Counted from the first letter of the stretch, positions 51,114 to 63,515 are shown. The stretch: 64,000 nt of DNA from Planctomycetota bacterium (GCA_020631815.1 JACKGW010000004.1:1-64000), one strand, 5' to 3'. The notes: a model not told the origin generated them from the letters alone. Made by a program: numbers and translations.

Positions 51114-51691
51114 GACGACTCCCGAGGTTGCCAGCCGGGATGCGGTGGCCGTGGAAGCGGCGGCTCGTACCCCAGCCACTTCCAGCCCAGCTCGTCAGGG
51201 TTGGCACCACGCGCGGGATCGCCAAGCAGGGCCTCGAGAAGGAAGCCGAGAAGCTCGGTGATCCACGCGCGCCCCTCGGGTTGCCCGTCGAGCTCCAGCA
51301 GGGCGCGCTCGCGCAGGGCCACATCGAGCCCTACGAAGGGCCGCCGGTGGTGCTGTCGGCAAAGGCGGTCGAGGCGTTCGGCACCTGACTTCAAGCGCGG
51401 TGCGACCTCGGGCTCGAGCCCCGGCTCGCCCAGGACCGCATCCAAGTAGCCGATGGCGTTGACGTCCGATGCGCCAGGGCCCAGGTCGTCCGGGGGAAGC
51501 AGGAGCTCTTGGACGGCGGCAATCACCTGCCATGTCCCGAGCGCCATGTGACGAGGTGGGCCGCTCGCGGGGGTCGGCTCCGCAATCGCGCGTCGGAGCA
51601 TTGGCCAGGGCCGACAGCAGAGCGCCGCGGCCAAAGCAGCGCCTGCCCCGAGCACGCCGCGTCGGTTCAGCATCCGCTCCGTCGGAAGCAC
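51110..51691 (-). CDS. Gluconate 2-dehydrogenase subunit 3-like protein
   Basis: A 193-residue protein with a twin-arginine-like signal (NRRGVLGAGAALAAAL) and then the small-subunit domain (VIAAVQELLLPPDDLGPGASDVNAIGYLDAVL). It is the export partner that carries the folded GMC flavoprotein through the Tat system. GTG at 51691 has GGAGGG upstream; an ATG at 51673 is an alternative. It is coupled to the large subunit by a 4-base overlap. Confidence 0.82.
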   Translation of the reverse strand: MLPTERMLNRRGVLGAGAALAAALCCRPWPMLRRAIAEPTPASGPPRHMALGTWQVIAAVQELLLPPDDLGPGASDVNAIGYLDAVLGEPGLEPEVAPRLKSGAERLDRLCRQHHRRPFVGLDVALRERALLELDGQPEGRAWITELLGFLLEALLGDPARGANPDELGWKWLGYEPPLPRPPHPGWQPRESS

Positions 51692-51851
51692 GCCTCACCC
51701 TCCGCCGAGCCAACGCTCCGGGAAGCGTGGCTGTTCCCGCGGCGCAGCAGAAAGCGGTGCGGCACGTCCGTACGAGGGTCCCTTGCGCACGGACCGATTT
51801 GGTCTTCGATCTCACGCCCTGCGTCGCCGAGCCGACCTCGCCCGAGGCGCG

Positions 51852-51874
51852 GGCGCCCAGCGCTCACGGGCGCC
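51852..51874 (-). terminator. Weak hairpin after the FmdE-family gene
   Basis: Arms GGCGCCC and GGGCGCC with a 9-base loop lie about 13 bases downstream of the FmdE-family stop codon. No U-tract follows. Confidence 0.35.
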
Positions 51875-51886
51875 GCGCGGCTGCAA

Positions 51887-52510
51887 TCACGACGACTGCG
51901 GCGTGACGTCCTCGTAGTAGCTCGTCCCCGCGCAAGGCAGGCACAGGGGTCCACGCGGACCGTCTACTTCGCGGCCGTTGACGACTTCTTCGGCGCAGGA
52001 CGTACAGGAAACGCGGACATGGGGACGACCGTGCAGCCACGCCGCGGTCGGCGAGAGGCGCACGCGCCGCACATCCAGCAGCTGGCTGGTCGGCATGCGT
52101 CGGTAGCCCTGGAGCATCGCGTGCCACCTGCGCGTCTCCCCTGTGTCTGCCAGCTCGAGAGCAGTCGCGCGCACGCCTGACGCCGGGGACACGCGCACGG
52201 CAAGCTCGGTCTGGATGTCCGCAAAGGTGACGGCGACCTTGCCCACATCGACAACGCGCAACGTCCGGGCGCCGACCCGGACGCCTGCGGCTTCTTCCAG
52301 GGCCGTCACGAAGCACCCGTCGGTCTCGGTGATGGCGAGCAGGCGCTTGTCGTCCCGGGGCACCTCCAACCCAAGGGCGGCAGCACCTGCGAGTGCCATG
52401 CGCGCACCAAGGACCTGCCGAGGACAAAGGTGCCGGTGTCGCGCCGCCGCCCTGTCCAAGATCGCGGTCAGGAGCTCGATATCGGGGGCATCAGGCACCG
52501 CGTGCATCAT
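51887..52510 (-). CDS. FmdE-family (formylmethanofuran dehydrogenase E-like) metal-binding protein
   Basis: The chosen 207-residue product begins MMHAVPDAPD, with the family core RHLCPRQVLGARMALAGAAALG (C29) and ITETDGCFVTALEEAAG, then DVGKVAVTF. The C-terminus has a zinc-ribbon-like pair, CTSC and CLPC. Outside methanogens FmdE-like proteins are poorly understood and sit with molybdenum or tungsten enzymes; no other Fmd/Fwd gene is present here. The start is uncertain, as longer in-frame starts up to 52672 exist, but the family match begins near 52500 and GGAA stands before this ATG. Confidence 0.72.
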   Translation of the reverse strand: MMHAVPDAPDIELLTAILDRAAARHRHLCPRQVLGARMALAGAAALGLEVPRDDKRLLAITETDGCFVTALEEAAGVRVGARTLRVVDVGKVAVTFADIQTELAVRVSPASGVRATALELADTGETRRWHAMLQGYRRMPTSQLLDVRRVRLSPTAAWLHGRPHVRVSCTSCAEEVVNGREVDGPRGPLCLPCAGTSYYEDVTPQSS

Positions 52511-52679
52511 GCGCTTCCACGATACGCCGCGAGCCATGCGGCGCAGATGATTGCCCGCCGCAACCAGGACCGCCGCCGATCGATCGGATACCCCGGCTCC
52601 GGTCGCCTCTTCGATCGTGATGCCATGGAGCGCAGGCGGCGCATCGACGATCCCGCGCCGCCCTCCGATCACGAAGACA

Positions 52680-52703
52680 GCCCCGCGGCAGAAGCCGCGG
52701 GGC
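52680..52703 (-). terminator. Strong hairpin downstream of the HEAT/PDZ gene
   Basis: Perfect arms GCCCCGCGG (52680-52688) and CCGCGGGGC (52695-52703) with a 6-base loop lie about 30 bases after the stop at 52733 on the minus strand, followed by TGTCTTCGTG. This is a good intrinsic-terminator candidate for the accA operon. Confidence 0.65.
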
Positions 52704-52732
52704 CGTCGGAGCGTTGCCCGGAAGCGATCGGG

Positions 52733-54187
52733 TCAGCGCTTCAGCGTGATCTGCTCACCGCCGCGCACGATCAAGAGCTCGAGCGGCGTGGCGGGGTCGG
52801 CCTTGGGTCCCAGGCGTGCGGGGGCATCGCCCGGGCCGCGGATCGTCTGGCCGTCGACCGCGACGATCACGTCGAAGCGCTTGACGCCCAGGGCCGCGGC
52901 GGCCGAGCCGGGAACGACCTCGTGCACCAGCACGCCCACGCCATCGGCGAGGCGCAGCTGCGTGGCCAGACCCTCACCCAGCGGGCCCACGATGGCACCG
53001 AACGAGGCCGGCGCGGGCGCGCTCGGCGGCGTGACCGGTCGATCGCGACGCAGCGGCTCCAAGCCGTCGCGGGGATCCCCATCGCGGTCACCCCAGAAGA
53101 AGCGCGGGCTGCGAACCTCGAAGCGCATGCCGCCCAGGGCTTCCGCCAGCTCGGGGTGTTCGGCCTTCAGAGCCTCGAGGTCCTGCCCCTCGTAGGTCTT
53201 CTCTTCGACCTCGCCCTTCTCGTTCTGGCGACGGACGACGACCTTCACGCCACGTCCGTCCTGGATGATCGTGGTGCCGAGGCCCGAGCCGCCCAGGCCC
53301 TTGCCGAACTCGATGCCGAAGCCCATCGAGCCCGAGCCGTCGGGACGCATCAGGCGACGCAGCAGGTCGTGCGGGCCCATCGGCTGCTCGGCGACCTTGG
53401 CCTTGAGCTCGTCCATGTGAGGCACCTTCTGCAGCTCGGGGTGCTCGGCAAGGATGTCGTCGAGGCTCCAGCCGCGGTAGGTGAGGTTGCGATCGGCAAC
53501 CGGACCGTCGTCGCGCTTGATACGCAGCGTCACCGGGCCCATGCCATCGGTGGAGAGCGTGAGGCCCGGCACTTCGAGCGTGCGCAGCCCCATGCCACCG
53601 AACGGGTCCATGCGCGGCCAGCCGCCCAGACCGCGGCCGAACGGCGAGGGCGCGGACGGATCTTGCTCGGTCTCGTCCTGCCAACCGCGCAGTCGACGCG
53701 CCATCTGCTCTTCGAGATCGCGCATGATCCGTTCGATGCGGCTGAGCTGGGAGCTCACGTCGTCGTCGGCACCGGGCGGGACGGGGACGACGCCGCCGGG
53801 CGGCGTCGGGCCGGGTCGCGAGTCGGGGGCGGGCTTGTCCGGCGGCGCGCCGCCGCCGAGCGCCCGCGTACCGGCGCCCTCCAAGCGCAGCAGCAGCTGC
53901 TCCAGGCGCCAGCGGACCTCCGGGTCCTTGCTGGCGTCGAGCGCCTTGCGCAAGGCGGGCTCGGCCGCGCGGCCGAGGCGCTCGAGCTCGCGGCTGGCGG
54001 CGGCGCGCTCGTCGAAGCCGGGTGCGCCCAGCTGCTCGACGAGCTTGTCGATGGCGGCCGGATCGGTCGCGGGAGCGGGATCGTCGGCGCGGGCCTCGCT
54101 CATCCAGCGGGTGCCGGCCAGCGGCAGGGCAACGGCCAAGCCCATCACGGCAGCCGCGGCCCACGGCAAGCGGTAGGTCGTCTTCAT
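52733..54187 (-). CDS. Secreted HEAT-repeat and PDZ-domain protein
   Basis: A 484-residue exported protein: signal peptide (hydrophobic 9-24), HEAT-like repeat region (about 45-103, LGAPGFDERAAASRELERLG), a Pro-rich linker, a long middle region with Gly/Met-rich stretches, and a C-terminal PDZ domain (about 400-484, GVGVLVHEVVPGSAAAALGVKRFDVIVAVDGQ). No protease triad is visible, so a scaffold or peptide-binding role is likely. The ATG overlaps the stop of the upstream PDZ gene (54184-54187). Such HEAT/PDZ proteins are common in Planctomycetota. Confidence 0.82.
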   Translation of the reverse strand: MKTTYRLPWAAAAVMGLAVALPLAGTRWMSEARADDPAPATDPAAIDKLVEQLGAPGFDERAAASRELERLGRAAEPALRKALDASKDPEVRWRLEQLLLRLEGAGTRALGGGAPPDKPAPDSRPGPTPPGGVVPVPPGADDDVSSQLSRIERIMRDLEEQMARRLRGWQDETEQDPSAPSPFGRGLGGWPRMDPFGGMGLRTLEVPGLTLSTDGMGPVTLRIKRDDGPVADRNLTYRGWSLDDILAEHPELQKVPHMDELKAKVAEQPMGPHDLLRRLMRPDGSGSMGFGIEFGKGLGGSGLGTTIIQDGRGVKVVVRRQNEKGEVEEKTYEGQDLEALKAEHPELAEALGGMRFEVRSPRFFWGDRDGDPRDGLEPLRRDRPVTPPSAPAPASFGAIVGPLGEGLATQLRLADGVGVLVHEVVPGSAAAALGVKRFDVIVAVDGQTIRGPGDAPARLGPKADPATPLELLIVRGGEQITLKR

Positions 54188-54903
54188 CGGGAACCCTCCT
54201 GGGGGTCGGCCTCGCGGAGAACACGGGCCCGACGGCGGGCGCGACGTTCCGAGGCGGATGGGGCAAGCGGCTCGACCTCGATCGTGTCGACGCCGCCCTC
54301 CCTACGTGCCACGAGAAGCGTGAGTTGGCTGCCGCGCCGGAGCCCGGTCACCCCGGCCAACAGGGCGTCGTGGGCCGCGCTCCCGTTGACCGCGAGCAGG
54401 CGATCGCCAAACCGCAGCCCCAAGGCGTAGGCCAGGCTCGTGGTGGGCACGCTGGCCATGCGCCAGCCCGCGCCCTCGGCCTCCGGGGCCAGAAGGGTGG
54501 CGCCCGCGAAGCGAGCCGGTGCGGCCTTCGGAAGCGGAAGCGTGCGCGGGGGCTCTTCCGGGATCGGGTCGCCCGGTTCGAGGGGCCGGAGCACGGGCGC
54601 GGGCGGGGGCTCCTGCGGACCCGCGTCCGCCGGCCCCACCAGCTTCCAGCCCTGCTGCAGCATGCGGGCGCGCAGGACCTCGCGGACGGGCTCCGACAGG
54701 TTGCCTACGGGCAGCTCCATGACGACGCCCTCGCGCTCGACGCGCCAGACCTCGGAGCCGGCGGGGGCGGGAGCGGGGGTCGCGGGCTGTACCGCGGGAG
54801 CCGGCGGTGCGGGCTCGTCGGCTGCTACCGGGGACCCGCCCCACGCAGCGCATGCCACCAAGCCGGCGACCCAGAGAGGTCGCGGTCGCGCCATCCAACC
54901 CAT
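54184..54903 (-). CDS. Secreted PDZ-domain protein
   Basis: A 239-residue protein with a signal peptide (MARPRPLWVAGLVACAAWG, cleavage near VAA-DEP), an Ala/Pro-rich linker, a region with LSEPVREVLRARMLQQGWK, and a PDZ domain (about 135-210, TTSLAYALGLRFGDRLLAVNGSAAHDALLAGV). It lies 10 bp after accA and overlaps the next PDZ gene, so these three genes form an operon. Function unknown. Confidence 0.8.
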   Translation of the reverse strand: MGWMARPRPLWVAGLVACAAWGGSPVAADEPAPPAPAVQPATPAPAPAGSEVWRVEREGVVMELPVGNLSEPVREVLRARMLQQGWKLVGPADAGPQEPPPAPVLRPLEPGDPIPEEPPRTLPLPKAAPARFAGATLLAPEAEGAGWRMASVPTTSLAYALGLRFGDRLLAVNGSAAHDALLAGVTGLRRGSQLTLLVARREGGVDTIEVEPLAPSASERRARRRARVLREADPQEGSR

Positions 54904-54913
54904 GAGGACTACC

Positions 54914-55921
54914 TCACGCGGGCGGCAGGGGTTCCACGTCGTTGCCCAGGCGGCGGAGCCGGTCGTAGCGAGCCGCCATGCGCTCGTCCGGATCCATGGC
55001 CACCAGCTCGTCGAGATGACGAAGGAGCGTCTCCCTCATCGTGGCAATCATCGTGGCCGGGTCACGATGCGCGGCCCCGCGCGGCTCCGGGACGATCTCG
55101 TCCACGATCTTGAGCCGGTGCAGGTCCTCGCTGGTCAGGCGCAGCGCCTTGGCTGCATCCGGGGCCCGCGCGCCGTCCTTCCAGAGGATGGCGGCGCAGC
55201 CCTCGGGCGAGATGACGGAGTAGTAGGCGTAGCGCAGCATCAGCACGCGGTCGCCCACGCCGATGCCCAGCGCCCCACCGCTGCCGCCCTCGCCGATGAC
55301 CACGCAGATGGTGGGCACCTTGAGGCGCGACATCTCGAGGATGTTCTCGGCGATGGCCCAGGCCTGACCGCGCTCTTCGGCGGCGACGCCGGGGTAGGCG
55401 CCAGGCGTGTTGATGAGCGTGACGATGGGCAGGCCGAAGCGCTCGGCGAGCCGCATCTTGCCCAGGGCCTTGCGGTAGCCCTCGGGGTGGGCGCAGCCGA
55501 AGTTGCAGGCCAGCCGCTCCTGCGTCTCCTGCCCCTTGCGGTGGCCGATCAGCATGATGCGGTGCGAGCCCAGCGTGGCGAGGGCCGTCATGATGGCCTT
55601 GTCCTCGCCGAACAGCCGGTCGCCGTGCAGCGGGACGATGTCCTCGCACATGCCACGCATGTAGTCGGAGAACTGGGGCCGCTGGGGGTGACGGGCGACC
55701 TGCACGACGTCCCAGGGCGTCAAGCGACTGAAGACCTCGTCGAGCAAGCGGTCACGCTTCTGCTCCAGCGGCTTGAGCTCGCCGTTGAGGGAGACGTCGG
55801 GCAGGACCTTGAGCTCTTCGATGCGGCGCTCGAGCTCGAGGATGGGCCGCTCGAAGGGCAGGGCAGCGGCCAGCTCACGGCGCTTCTCGCGGTCCGCTTC
55901 GTCGGAACGGACTTTCGTCAT
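54914..55921 (-). CDS. accA: Acetyl-CoA carboxylase carboxyltransferase subunit alpha
   Basis: A 335-residue protein making malonyl-CoA with AccD. The family core is complete: LNTPGAYPGVAAEERGQ-type loop (written INTPGAYPGVAAEERGQ here), VIGEGGSGGALGIGVGDRVLML and YSVISPEGCAAILWKD. The N-terminal helical part (LERRIEEL) is also typical. The start at ATG 55921 (MTKVRSDE) is preferred; an ATG 9 bases upstream is possible. It is followed by two secreted PDZ genes in one operon. Confidence 0.95.
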   Translation of the reverse strand: MTKVRSDEADREKRRELAAALPFERPILELERRIEELKVLPDVSLNGELKPLEQKRDRLLDEVFSRLTPWDVVQVARHPQRPQFSDYMRGMCEDIVPLHGDRLFGEDKAIMTALATLGSHRIMLIGHRKGQETQERLACNFGCAHPEGYRKALGKMRLAERFGLPIVTLINTPGAYPGVAAEERGQAWAIAENILEMSRLKVPTICVVIGEGGSGGALGIGVGDRVLMLRYAYYSVISPEGCAAILWKDGARAPDAAKALRLTSEDLHRLKIVDEIVPEPRGAAHRDPATMIATMRETLLRHLDELVAMDPDERMAARYDRLRRLGNDVEPLPPA

Positions 55922-56342
55922 GCTGCCCATCCCGTCAGGGCGCCCCGCGCCTGCCGGCCCCGACCCCACCGAGGGGACGACGACCGAGCCCGCCTGGCCT
56001 GCCCTGGTTCACGTTTCGACCTGGACGCCCCGACGGTCGAATCGGACCCGACCGCGCGCGTCAACCCTGTCCGTTGCCTGAGGTCCACATGGCCACCGGG
56101 GTGGCGCCTCGCCCAAGGAACGCTGCCGCGCTCCGGGGGGCGAGTGTACCCCGCCGGGACGGTCGGGCGGCCTGTCCTGCCGGGAGGGCCCGGGCCCCCA
56201 CCTCGCCGTCGGGCCGCGACGGATAAGCACGCCTGATCGGCGGATCACCCCGGGAGCGCGGGCTCCGGGGCGGGGGCAGGGCACCATGGGCCGCCCCGGT
56301 GGCCGCGCTCGTGCGCGAGGCCCTGGTCCCCCGGAGCTTGCC
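55922..56342. other. Divergent promoter region between accA and purL
   Basis: A 421-bp gene-free stretch of very GC-rich sequence between divergent housekeeping operons. It must hold both promoters, but I cannot pick a convincing -10/-35 pair, and I see no riboswitch fold or RNA gene. GGAG lies 6 bases before the purL ATG at its right end. Confidence 0.5.
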
Positions 56343-59323
<2,981 letters not shown>

Positions 59324-59327
<4 letters not shown>

Positions 59328-60208
59328 GCGCCAAGGCCAAGACCGCAACCGTCCGCAAGGCGAAGGCGCCGACGACCAAGCCGCGGGTGAAGGCCGCCTC
59401 GGCCCGCGCGGGTCGCGGCAAGCGCACGCCTCACGTGCTGGTGTTGCGTGCCCCGGGCACCAACTGCGACCGCGAGACGGCCTACGCCTTCGAGCAGGCG
59501 GGCGCCACGACGACCGCGGTCCACGTGAACGCCCTGCTCGCGTCGCCGCGTCAGCTGGAGAGCGTCGACGGGTTCGTGTTGCCGGGAGGGTTCTCCTACG
59601 GCGACGACCTTGGCGCGGGCGCCGTGCTCGGCACGATGCTGCGCACCAAGCTGGGCGATCCCTTGAAGCGCTTGGTGGACCGCGGCGGCATCGTGCTCGG
59701 CATCTGCAACGGCTTCCAGGTGCTCGTGCGCACGGGCTTGCTGCCGGGCTGGGACGACGAGAGCGGGGAAGACCGCTTGGTGGCCCTGGCGTCCAACGCG
59801 CAGAACCGCTACGAGGACCGTTGGGTGACGCTCGAGGCCACGTCCAAGCACTGTGTGTTCGTGCGCCCCGGGGATCGCCTGCACGTGCCCGTGGCGCACG
59901 CCGAGGGGCGCTTCGTGACGCGGGACCCGGCTGTTCGGCAGTCGATGGTGGACCGTGACCTCGTCGCGCTGCGCTACGTGGCCCCGAAGGGCGTGAGCCC
60001 GGCCCCGTTCCCCTTCAACCCCAACGGCGCCGAGGACGACATCGCGGGCATCACCGACCCCACGGGTCGCGTGCTCGGCTTGATGCCCCACCCGGAGCGC
60101 AACCAGCTGCCCTGGCAGGACCCGCGGTTCCACCGCGGCGATGCGCCGGGCGTGCCCGACGGTCGGCTGCCGTTCCGCCGGGCCGTCCAGTACTTGGAGC
60201 GCCGCTGA
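59324..60208 (+). CDS. purQ: Phosphoribosylformylglycinamidine synthase glutaminase subunit PurQ
   Basis: A 294-residue class I glutamine amidotransferase. GICNGFQVL holds the nucleophile cysteine; the histidine is in LMPHPER; PGTNCDRET and LPGGFSYGDDLGAGA are PurQ hallmarks. The first 35 residues are a Lys/Ala/Thr-rich extension (MSAKAKTATVRKAKAP) absent from typical PurQ. The ATGA overlap with purL supports this start even with the extension. The extension may help bind nucleic acid or PurL. Confidence 0.94.
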
Positions 60209-60252
60209 GCGAAGCCAGCCCCGGCGCGACGGCTCCCGGCGGTGGTCCCGCC

Positions 60253-61179
60253 GTGGCCGTCGTGGTGGTCAGCTGGGAGGCGGCAGCGCTCACGCAAGCG
60301 TGCGTGGCGAGGCTCCAGCGACAGCTCGCACCGGGTGACGAGCTGGTCGTGGTCGACAACGGCTCGACGGACGGGACGGCCGAGGCCATCGCGCGCACCG
60401 CACCCGAGGCCCGCGTCGCCGTGCTTCCGACGAACACGGGGTTTGCCGGCGGCGCCGACGCGGGCATCGATGCGAGCACCGCGCCGTGGGTGCTCACGCT
60501 CAACAACGACGCCTGGCTCGAGCCGGGTGCGCTCGACCGCTTGCGCGCGCATGCGCGCACCGCAGAGGACGACGTGGCGGCGTTCCAGCCGCTCGTGCTC
60601 TTCGATCGTGCCGGCCCCGACGTGGTCAACTCCACCGGCATCACCCTGATGCGCTCGGGCGGCGCCATCGATCGTGACGTGCACCTCGCGCGCGCGGACG
60701 CCACGGGCGGCCCCGACGTGTTCGGCCCCACCGCAGGCGCGGCGCTGTACCGACGCGCCGCGCTCGACGACGTGCGCGACGCGGGGCACGTCTTCGACCC
60801 GGCGTTCTTCCTCTACTTCGAGGACGTGGACCTCGCCTGGCGGCTGCGGCGACGCGGATGGCGCACCACATACGTGCCGGACGCCGTGGCGCGTCACGCC
60901 TTCCAGGCCAGCAGCCGACGCCACGGGGACGACTTCGTGGCACGCCAGTGCATGCGCAATCGACTGCGCTGTCTCGTGCGCAACGCCTCGTGGTGGGTGC
61001 AGCTCGCCACGGCCCGCAGGACCGCCGGCGAGCTGATCCAGCTGACGCGCCGCGAGCGCAGCGCGGGGCTTCGCAGCTGGCTCCGCACGGTGGGCCAGGG
61101 CCTTGCGGCCCGCTCCCGCCTGGCCGCGCGCGCCACCGTCTCGCGGCGCGACGTGGAGCGCCGCTGGCGCGGGGCCTGA
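60253..61179 (+). CDS. Family 2 glycosyltransferase
   Basis: A 308-residue GT-A fold protein. VVVSWEAAALTQACVARLQ, VVVDNGSTDGT and LNNDAWLEPGAL match the nucleotide-sugar binding part (the ND pair in LNNDAW as DxD-like site). YFEDVDLAWRLRRRGW is the ED motif of rhamnosyl/WbbL-like transferases. No membrane anchor. GTG at 60253 is the best available start, 45 bp after purQ, though no good ribosome site is seen. It likely acts in cell-surface polysaccharide synthesis. Confidence 0.85.
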   Translation: MAVVVVSWEAAALTQACVARLQRQLAPGDELVVVDNGSTDGTAEAIARTAPEARVAVLPTNTGFAGGADAGIDASTAPWVLTLNNDAWLEPGALDRLRAHARTAEDDVAAFQPLVLFDRAGPDVVNSTGITLMRSGGAIDRDVHLARADATGGPDVFGPTAGAALYRRAALDDVRDAGHVFDPAFFLYFEDVDLAWRLRRRGWRTTYVPDAVARHAFQASSRRHGDDFVARQCMRNRLRCLVRNASWWVQLATARRTAGELIQLTRRERSAGLRSWLRTVGQGLAARSRLAARATVSRRDVERRWRGA

Positions 61180-61253
61180 GCGGCATCCCGCTTCTGACGG
61201 TAGGTTGGACCGGTCGCACCGAGCGGCGTCCAACGAATTGGTCGCGCCCGGCC

Positions 61254-61285
61254 GCCCCTCCCGCGCGTTCCCAGACGGGAGGGGC
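61254..61285 (+). terminator. Terminator-like hairpin after the glycosyltransferase
   Basis: Perfect 10-bp arms GCCCCTCCCG and CGGGAGGGGC with a 12-base loop, 75 bases after the stop of the pur-glycosyltransferase unit. No U-tract. Confidence 0.55.
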
Positions 61286-61345
61286 AGTCACTGCCGGCCC
61301 CACCCGCACGCACAGGCGATCCACACGCACGCGAAGGGAGCCCCG

Positions 61346-62941
61346 ATGGCCAGCCGCTATGCCCTTTCCCTCCTCCTTGTAGGCCTCTTGGCCACACCCG
61401 TGCTGGCCCGCGGGGGAGGAGCGCGCGTGGGCGGCGGTGCCCCTCCCCAGCCGGACCCCGGCGGCCGGGCCGACCGCGGCCTGCCCGGCGGCACCCCGGG
61501 CGCAGGCAGCGGCCTCGGCGGCGGCTTCGATCGCGACGCTCGCCGCGAACATCTCGGCGTGACGCAGCCCGAGACGGCCGAAGCCGGCCCGTCGGCCCCC
61601 ACGCCCAACGTGCGTCGCGGTGAGGGGGAGGAGCCCGCGGCTCCCTCCGGCCCGCCCGCGATCGTGCACGCCCGCCGCGGCGAGGTGCACTTCATCTCGG
61701 ACTTGGCGCGCGTGGACCTCACGCTCTCCATCCGCAACATCAGCCCGCAGACGCTGGAGTGGCGCCGCGCGTACCGCATCGACCCGGCCGCCGAGGTCGT
61801 CGGCGCGGTCCTGCGCCGCAGCGACTCCGAGCCCATCGTGGCGCGCACGCTGACGTTGGCCGATGCCCGTCGCATCTACGACGAGGCACGCACGCCGCGC
61901 CGCCCGCGCACACCCCGCCCCACGATCAACCGCGACCCGCTGCGCTTGGAGCGCCCGCGTCGCACCGAGCTGTCGGTGGTCGTGTGGCCGATCGCACCCG
62001 GCGAGACCGTCGACGTGGTGCTTACCTTCGTCAGCCCCTTGCGCGGGCAGGGCGAGGAGCGTCGTTTCGTCGACGTGCTGGAGGGCGACCCCGGTGCCGG
62101 CGAGCGCGTGCGCGACACGGATGACGGCAGCGACCACCCGCGTCCCTGGGAAGGCGGCATCTTGGCCTCGGCCCAGTGGGACATGCACCCCGGTCAGCTC
62201 GTTCTCGCCACCGTGCCCTCCGGCATGGAGATCGAGAAGGGTGACAACGGCATGGTCGTGATCCGCAGCGGCGAAGGACTCGCCATCAGCGAGCGCCCCG
62301 AGATCGGGTTCCGCTCCACGACGCAGGAGATGCGGACGGCCACGGCCGTGCCGGGCGGCGGCATGGACAAGAAGATCGCCATCTGGCGCTTCGACCCGGC
62401 GGCTTGGCTCACGAGCAAGGGCTTCACGCTGCGCCCGGATCTCACGCTTCGCTTGCGCCCGCTGAGCGACGGTGCCGATCGCATGGCGCCGCGCTGGTTC
62501 GGTGCGACCGACCTGGCGCGTCCCGTCACGGTGCGACTTGACTCGCAGGTCGGCAAGACGCTGGACTACGAGATCGAGGTCGTCGATCGCACGGGCACCG
62601 TGCTCGAGACCGTGACCGAGTCGATCGCCGTTCGCCGCACGCGGACGGACGCCATCCTCGAAGCCGCCATCGGCGGCTGGCACCGCGCCATGCTGGCGGG
62701 GCGCGTTCTCGAGGGTGCGCGCCTCAGCGGTGACCGCGCCGCCATGCAGCGCGCCGTCGCCTTCGCCGTGGACCAGGGCGTGCTTCTGCCCGGCAGCGCC
62801 GCGCTGGCCCTCCCGTCGCGCGAGCGTCGTGCCCTGTCGGCCGCAAGCCGCGCGCTCTACGACCGCGACGGTGTGCCGCTGGGCGCCCCGCGCCGTGAGG
62901 CCGACCTCCGGCCGGTGCCCCGCGACCTGCTCGACAAGTAG
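61346..62941 (+). CDS. Secreted VIT-domain-like protein
   Basis: A 531-residue exported protein. Signal peptide MASRYALSLLLVGLLATPVLA is followed by a Gly/Pro-rich linker to about residue 90. A VIT-like beta domain (about 105-235) shows VDLTLSIRNISPQTLEWRRAYRIDP and TLADARRIYDEA. No von Willebrand A domain with a metal site is evident; the C-terminal half has helical ILEAAIGGWHRAML. GAAGGGAG precedes the ATG. Role unknown; related proteins are envelope or adhesion factors. Confidence 0.72.
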   Translation: MASRYALSLLLVGLLATPVLARGGGARVGGGAPPQPDPGGRADRGLPGGTPGAGSGLGGGFDRDARREHLGVTQPETAEAGPSAPTPNVRRGEGEEPAAPSGPPAIVHARRGEVHFISDLARVDLTLSIRNISPQTLEWRRAYRIDPAAEVVGAVLRRSDSEPIVARTLTLADARRIYDEARTPRRPRTPRPTINRDPLRLERPRRTELSVVVWPIAPGETVDVVLTFVSPLRGQGEERRFVDVLEGDPGAGERVRDTDDGSDHPRPWEGGILASAQWDMHPGQLVLATVPSGMEIEKGDNGMVVIRSGEGLAISERPEIGFRSTTQEMRTATAVPGGGMDKKIAIWRFDPAAWLTSKGFTLRPDLTLRLRPLSDGADRMAPRWFGATDLARPVTVRLDSQVGKTLDYEIEVVDRTGTVLETVTESIAVRRTRTDAILEAAIGGWHRAMLAGRVLEGARLSGDRAAMQRAVAFAVDQGVLLPGSAALALPSRERRALSAASRALYDRDGVPLGAPRREADLRPVPRDLLDK

Positions 62942-62972
62942 CGCGCACCGACAGCTTCGACGCACTAGGCGC

Positions 62973-63004
62973 ATCGCGCGCGGGCCGGACGGCTCGCGCG
63001 CGAT
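62973..63004 (+). terminator. Terminator-like hairpin with T-rich tail
   Basis: Perfect 10-bp arms ATCGCGCGCG and CGCGCGCGAT with a 12-base loop, followed by CTTCGTTCT, 31 bases after the VIT-like gene. This is one of the better intrinsic-terminator candidates here. Confidence 0.65.
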
Positions 63005-63058
63005 CTTCGTTCTGGGCCAGCACTTGCCGCATGACTTGCCCGTAGGATCCCGGGCGCC

Positions 63059-63487
63059 TTGAGTCGCCCCGCCGCCCGACCGCCGGATCCCGCTGCTCGC
63101 CGCCAATGCGGGTCGTGCGATCTCTGCTGCCGGCTGCCGGCCGTCGACTGGCCCGAGTACCCCGAGCTGTGCCGCAAGGCCGACGTGCCCTGCCCCCACC
63201 TCGAGCGTGGCGTCGGCTGCCGCATCCACGCCGACCGCCCCATGCACTGCGCAGCCTTCCAGTGCCTCTGGCTCATGGGCTTCGGCCCCGACGAGCTTCG
63301 CCCCGACCGCATCGGCGGCTACTTCGACGCCGTCGACTCGGGCCTGCTCATCCTCATCACCGACAAGACCAAGCCCGACCCCCGCACCCGCCCCGAGGTC
63401 GAGGCCTTCATCGACGACTGGTGCAACCGCCGCGACGCCCGCCTCCTCGTCTACCGCGGCGGCCGCGAGGTCCGCTCCAAGCGCTAG
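63059..63487 (+). CDS. YkgJ-like cysteine-cluster protein
   Basis: A 142-residue soluble protein with many cysteines: C17, C20, C23 and C24 (CGSCDLCC), then C38, C45, C54, C64 and C69. This matches the zinc/iron-chelating CxxCxxCC family (YkgJ). Cys-rich N-half, then an alpha/beta C-half (GGYFDAVDSGLLILITDK). The start is a TTG at 63059 with AGGA about 11 bases upstream. Function unknown; members are thought to bind metal clusters. Confidence 0.8.
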   Translation: MSRPAARPPDPAARRQCGSCDLCCRLPAVDWPEYPELCRKADVPCPHLERGVGCRIHADRPMHCAAFQCLWLMGFGPDELRPDRIGGYFDAVDSGLLILITDKTKPDPRTRPEVEAFIDDWCNRRDARLLVYRGGREVRSKR

Positions 63488-63515
63488 GCGCGCACCGGAT
63501 CCGCAACGCAACGAG

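Noticed and set aside
56030..56060. T-loop-like GGTCGAATCG in the accA/purL gap
   Set aside because: No matching acceptor, D or anticodon arms; not a tRNA.
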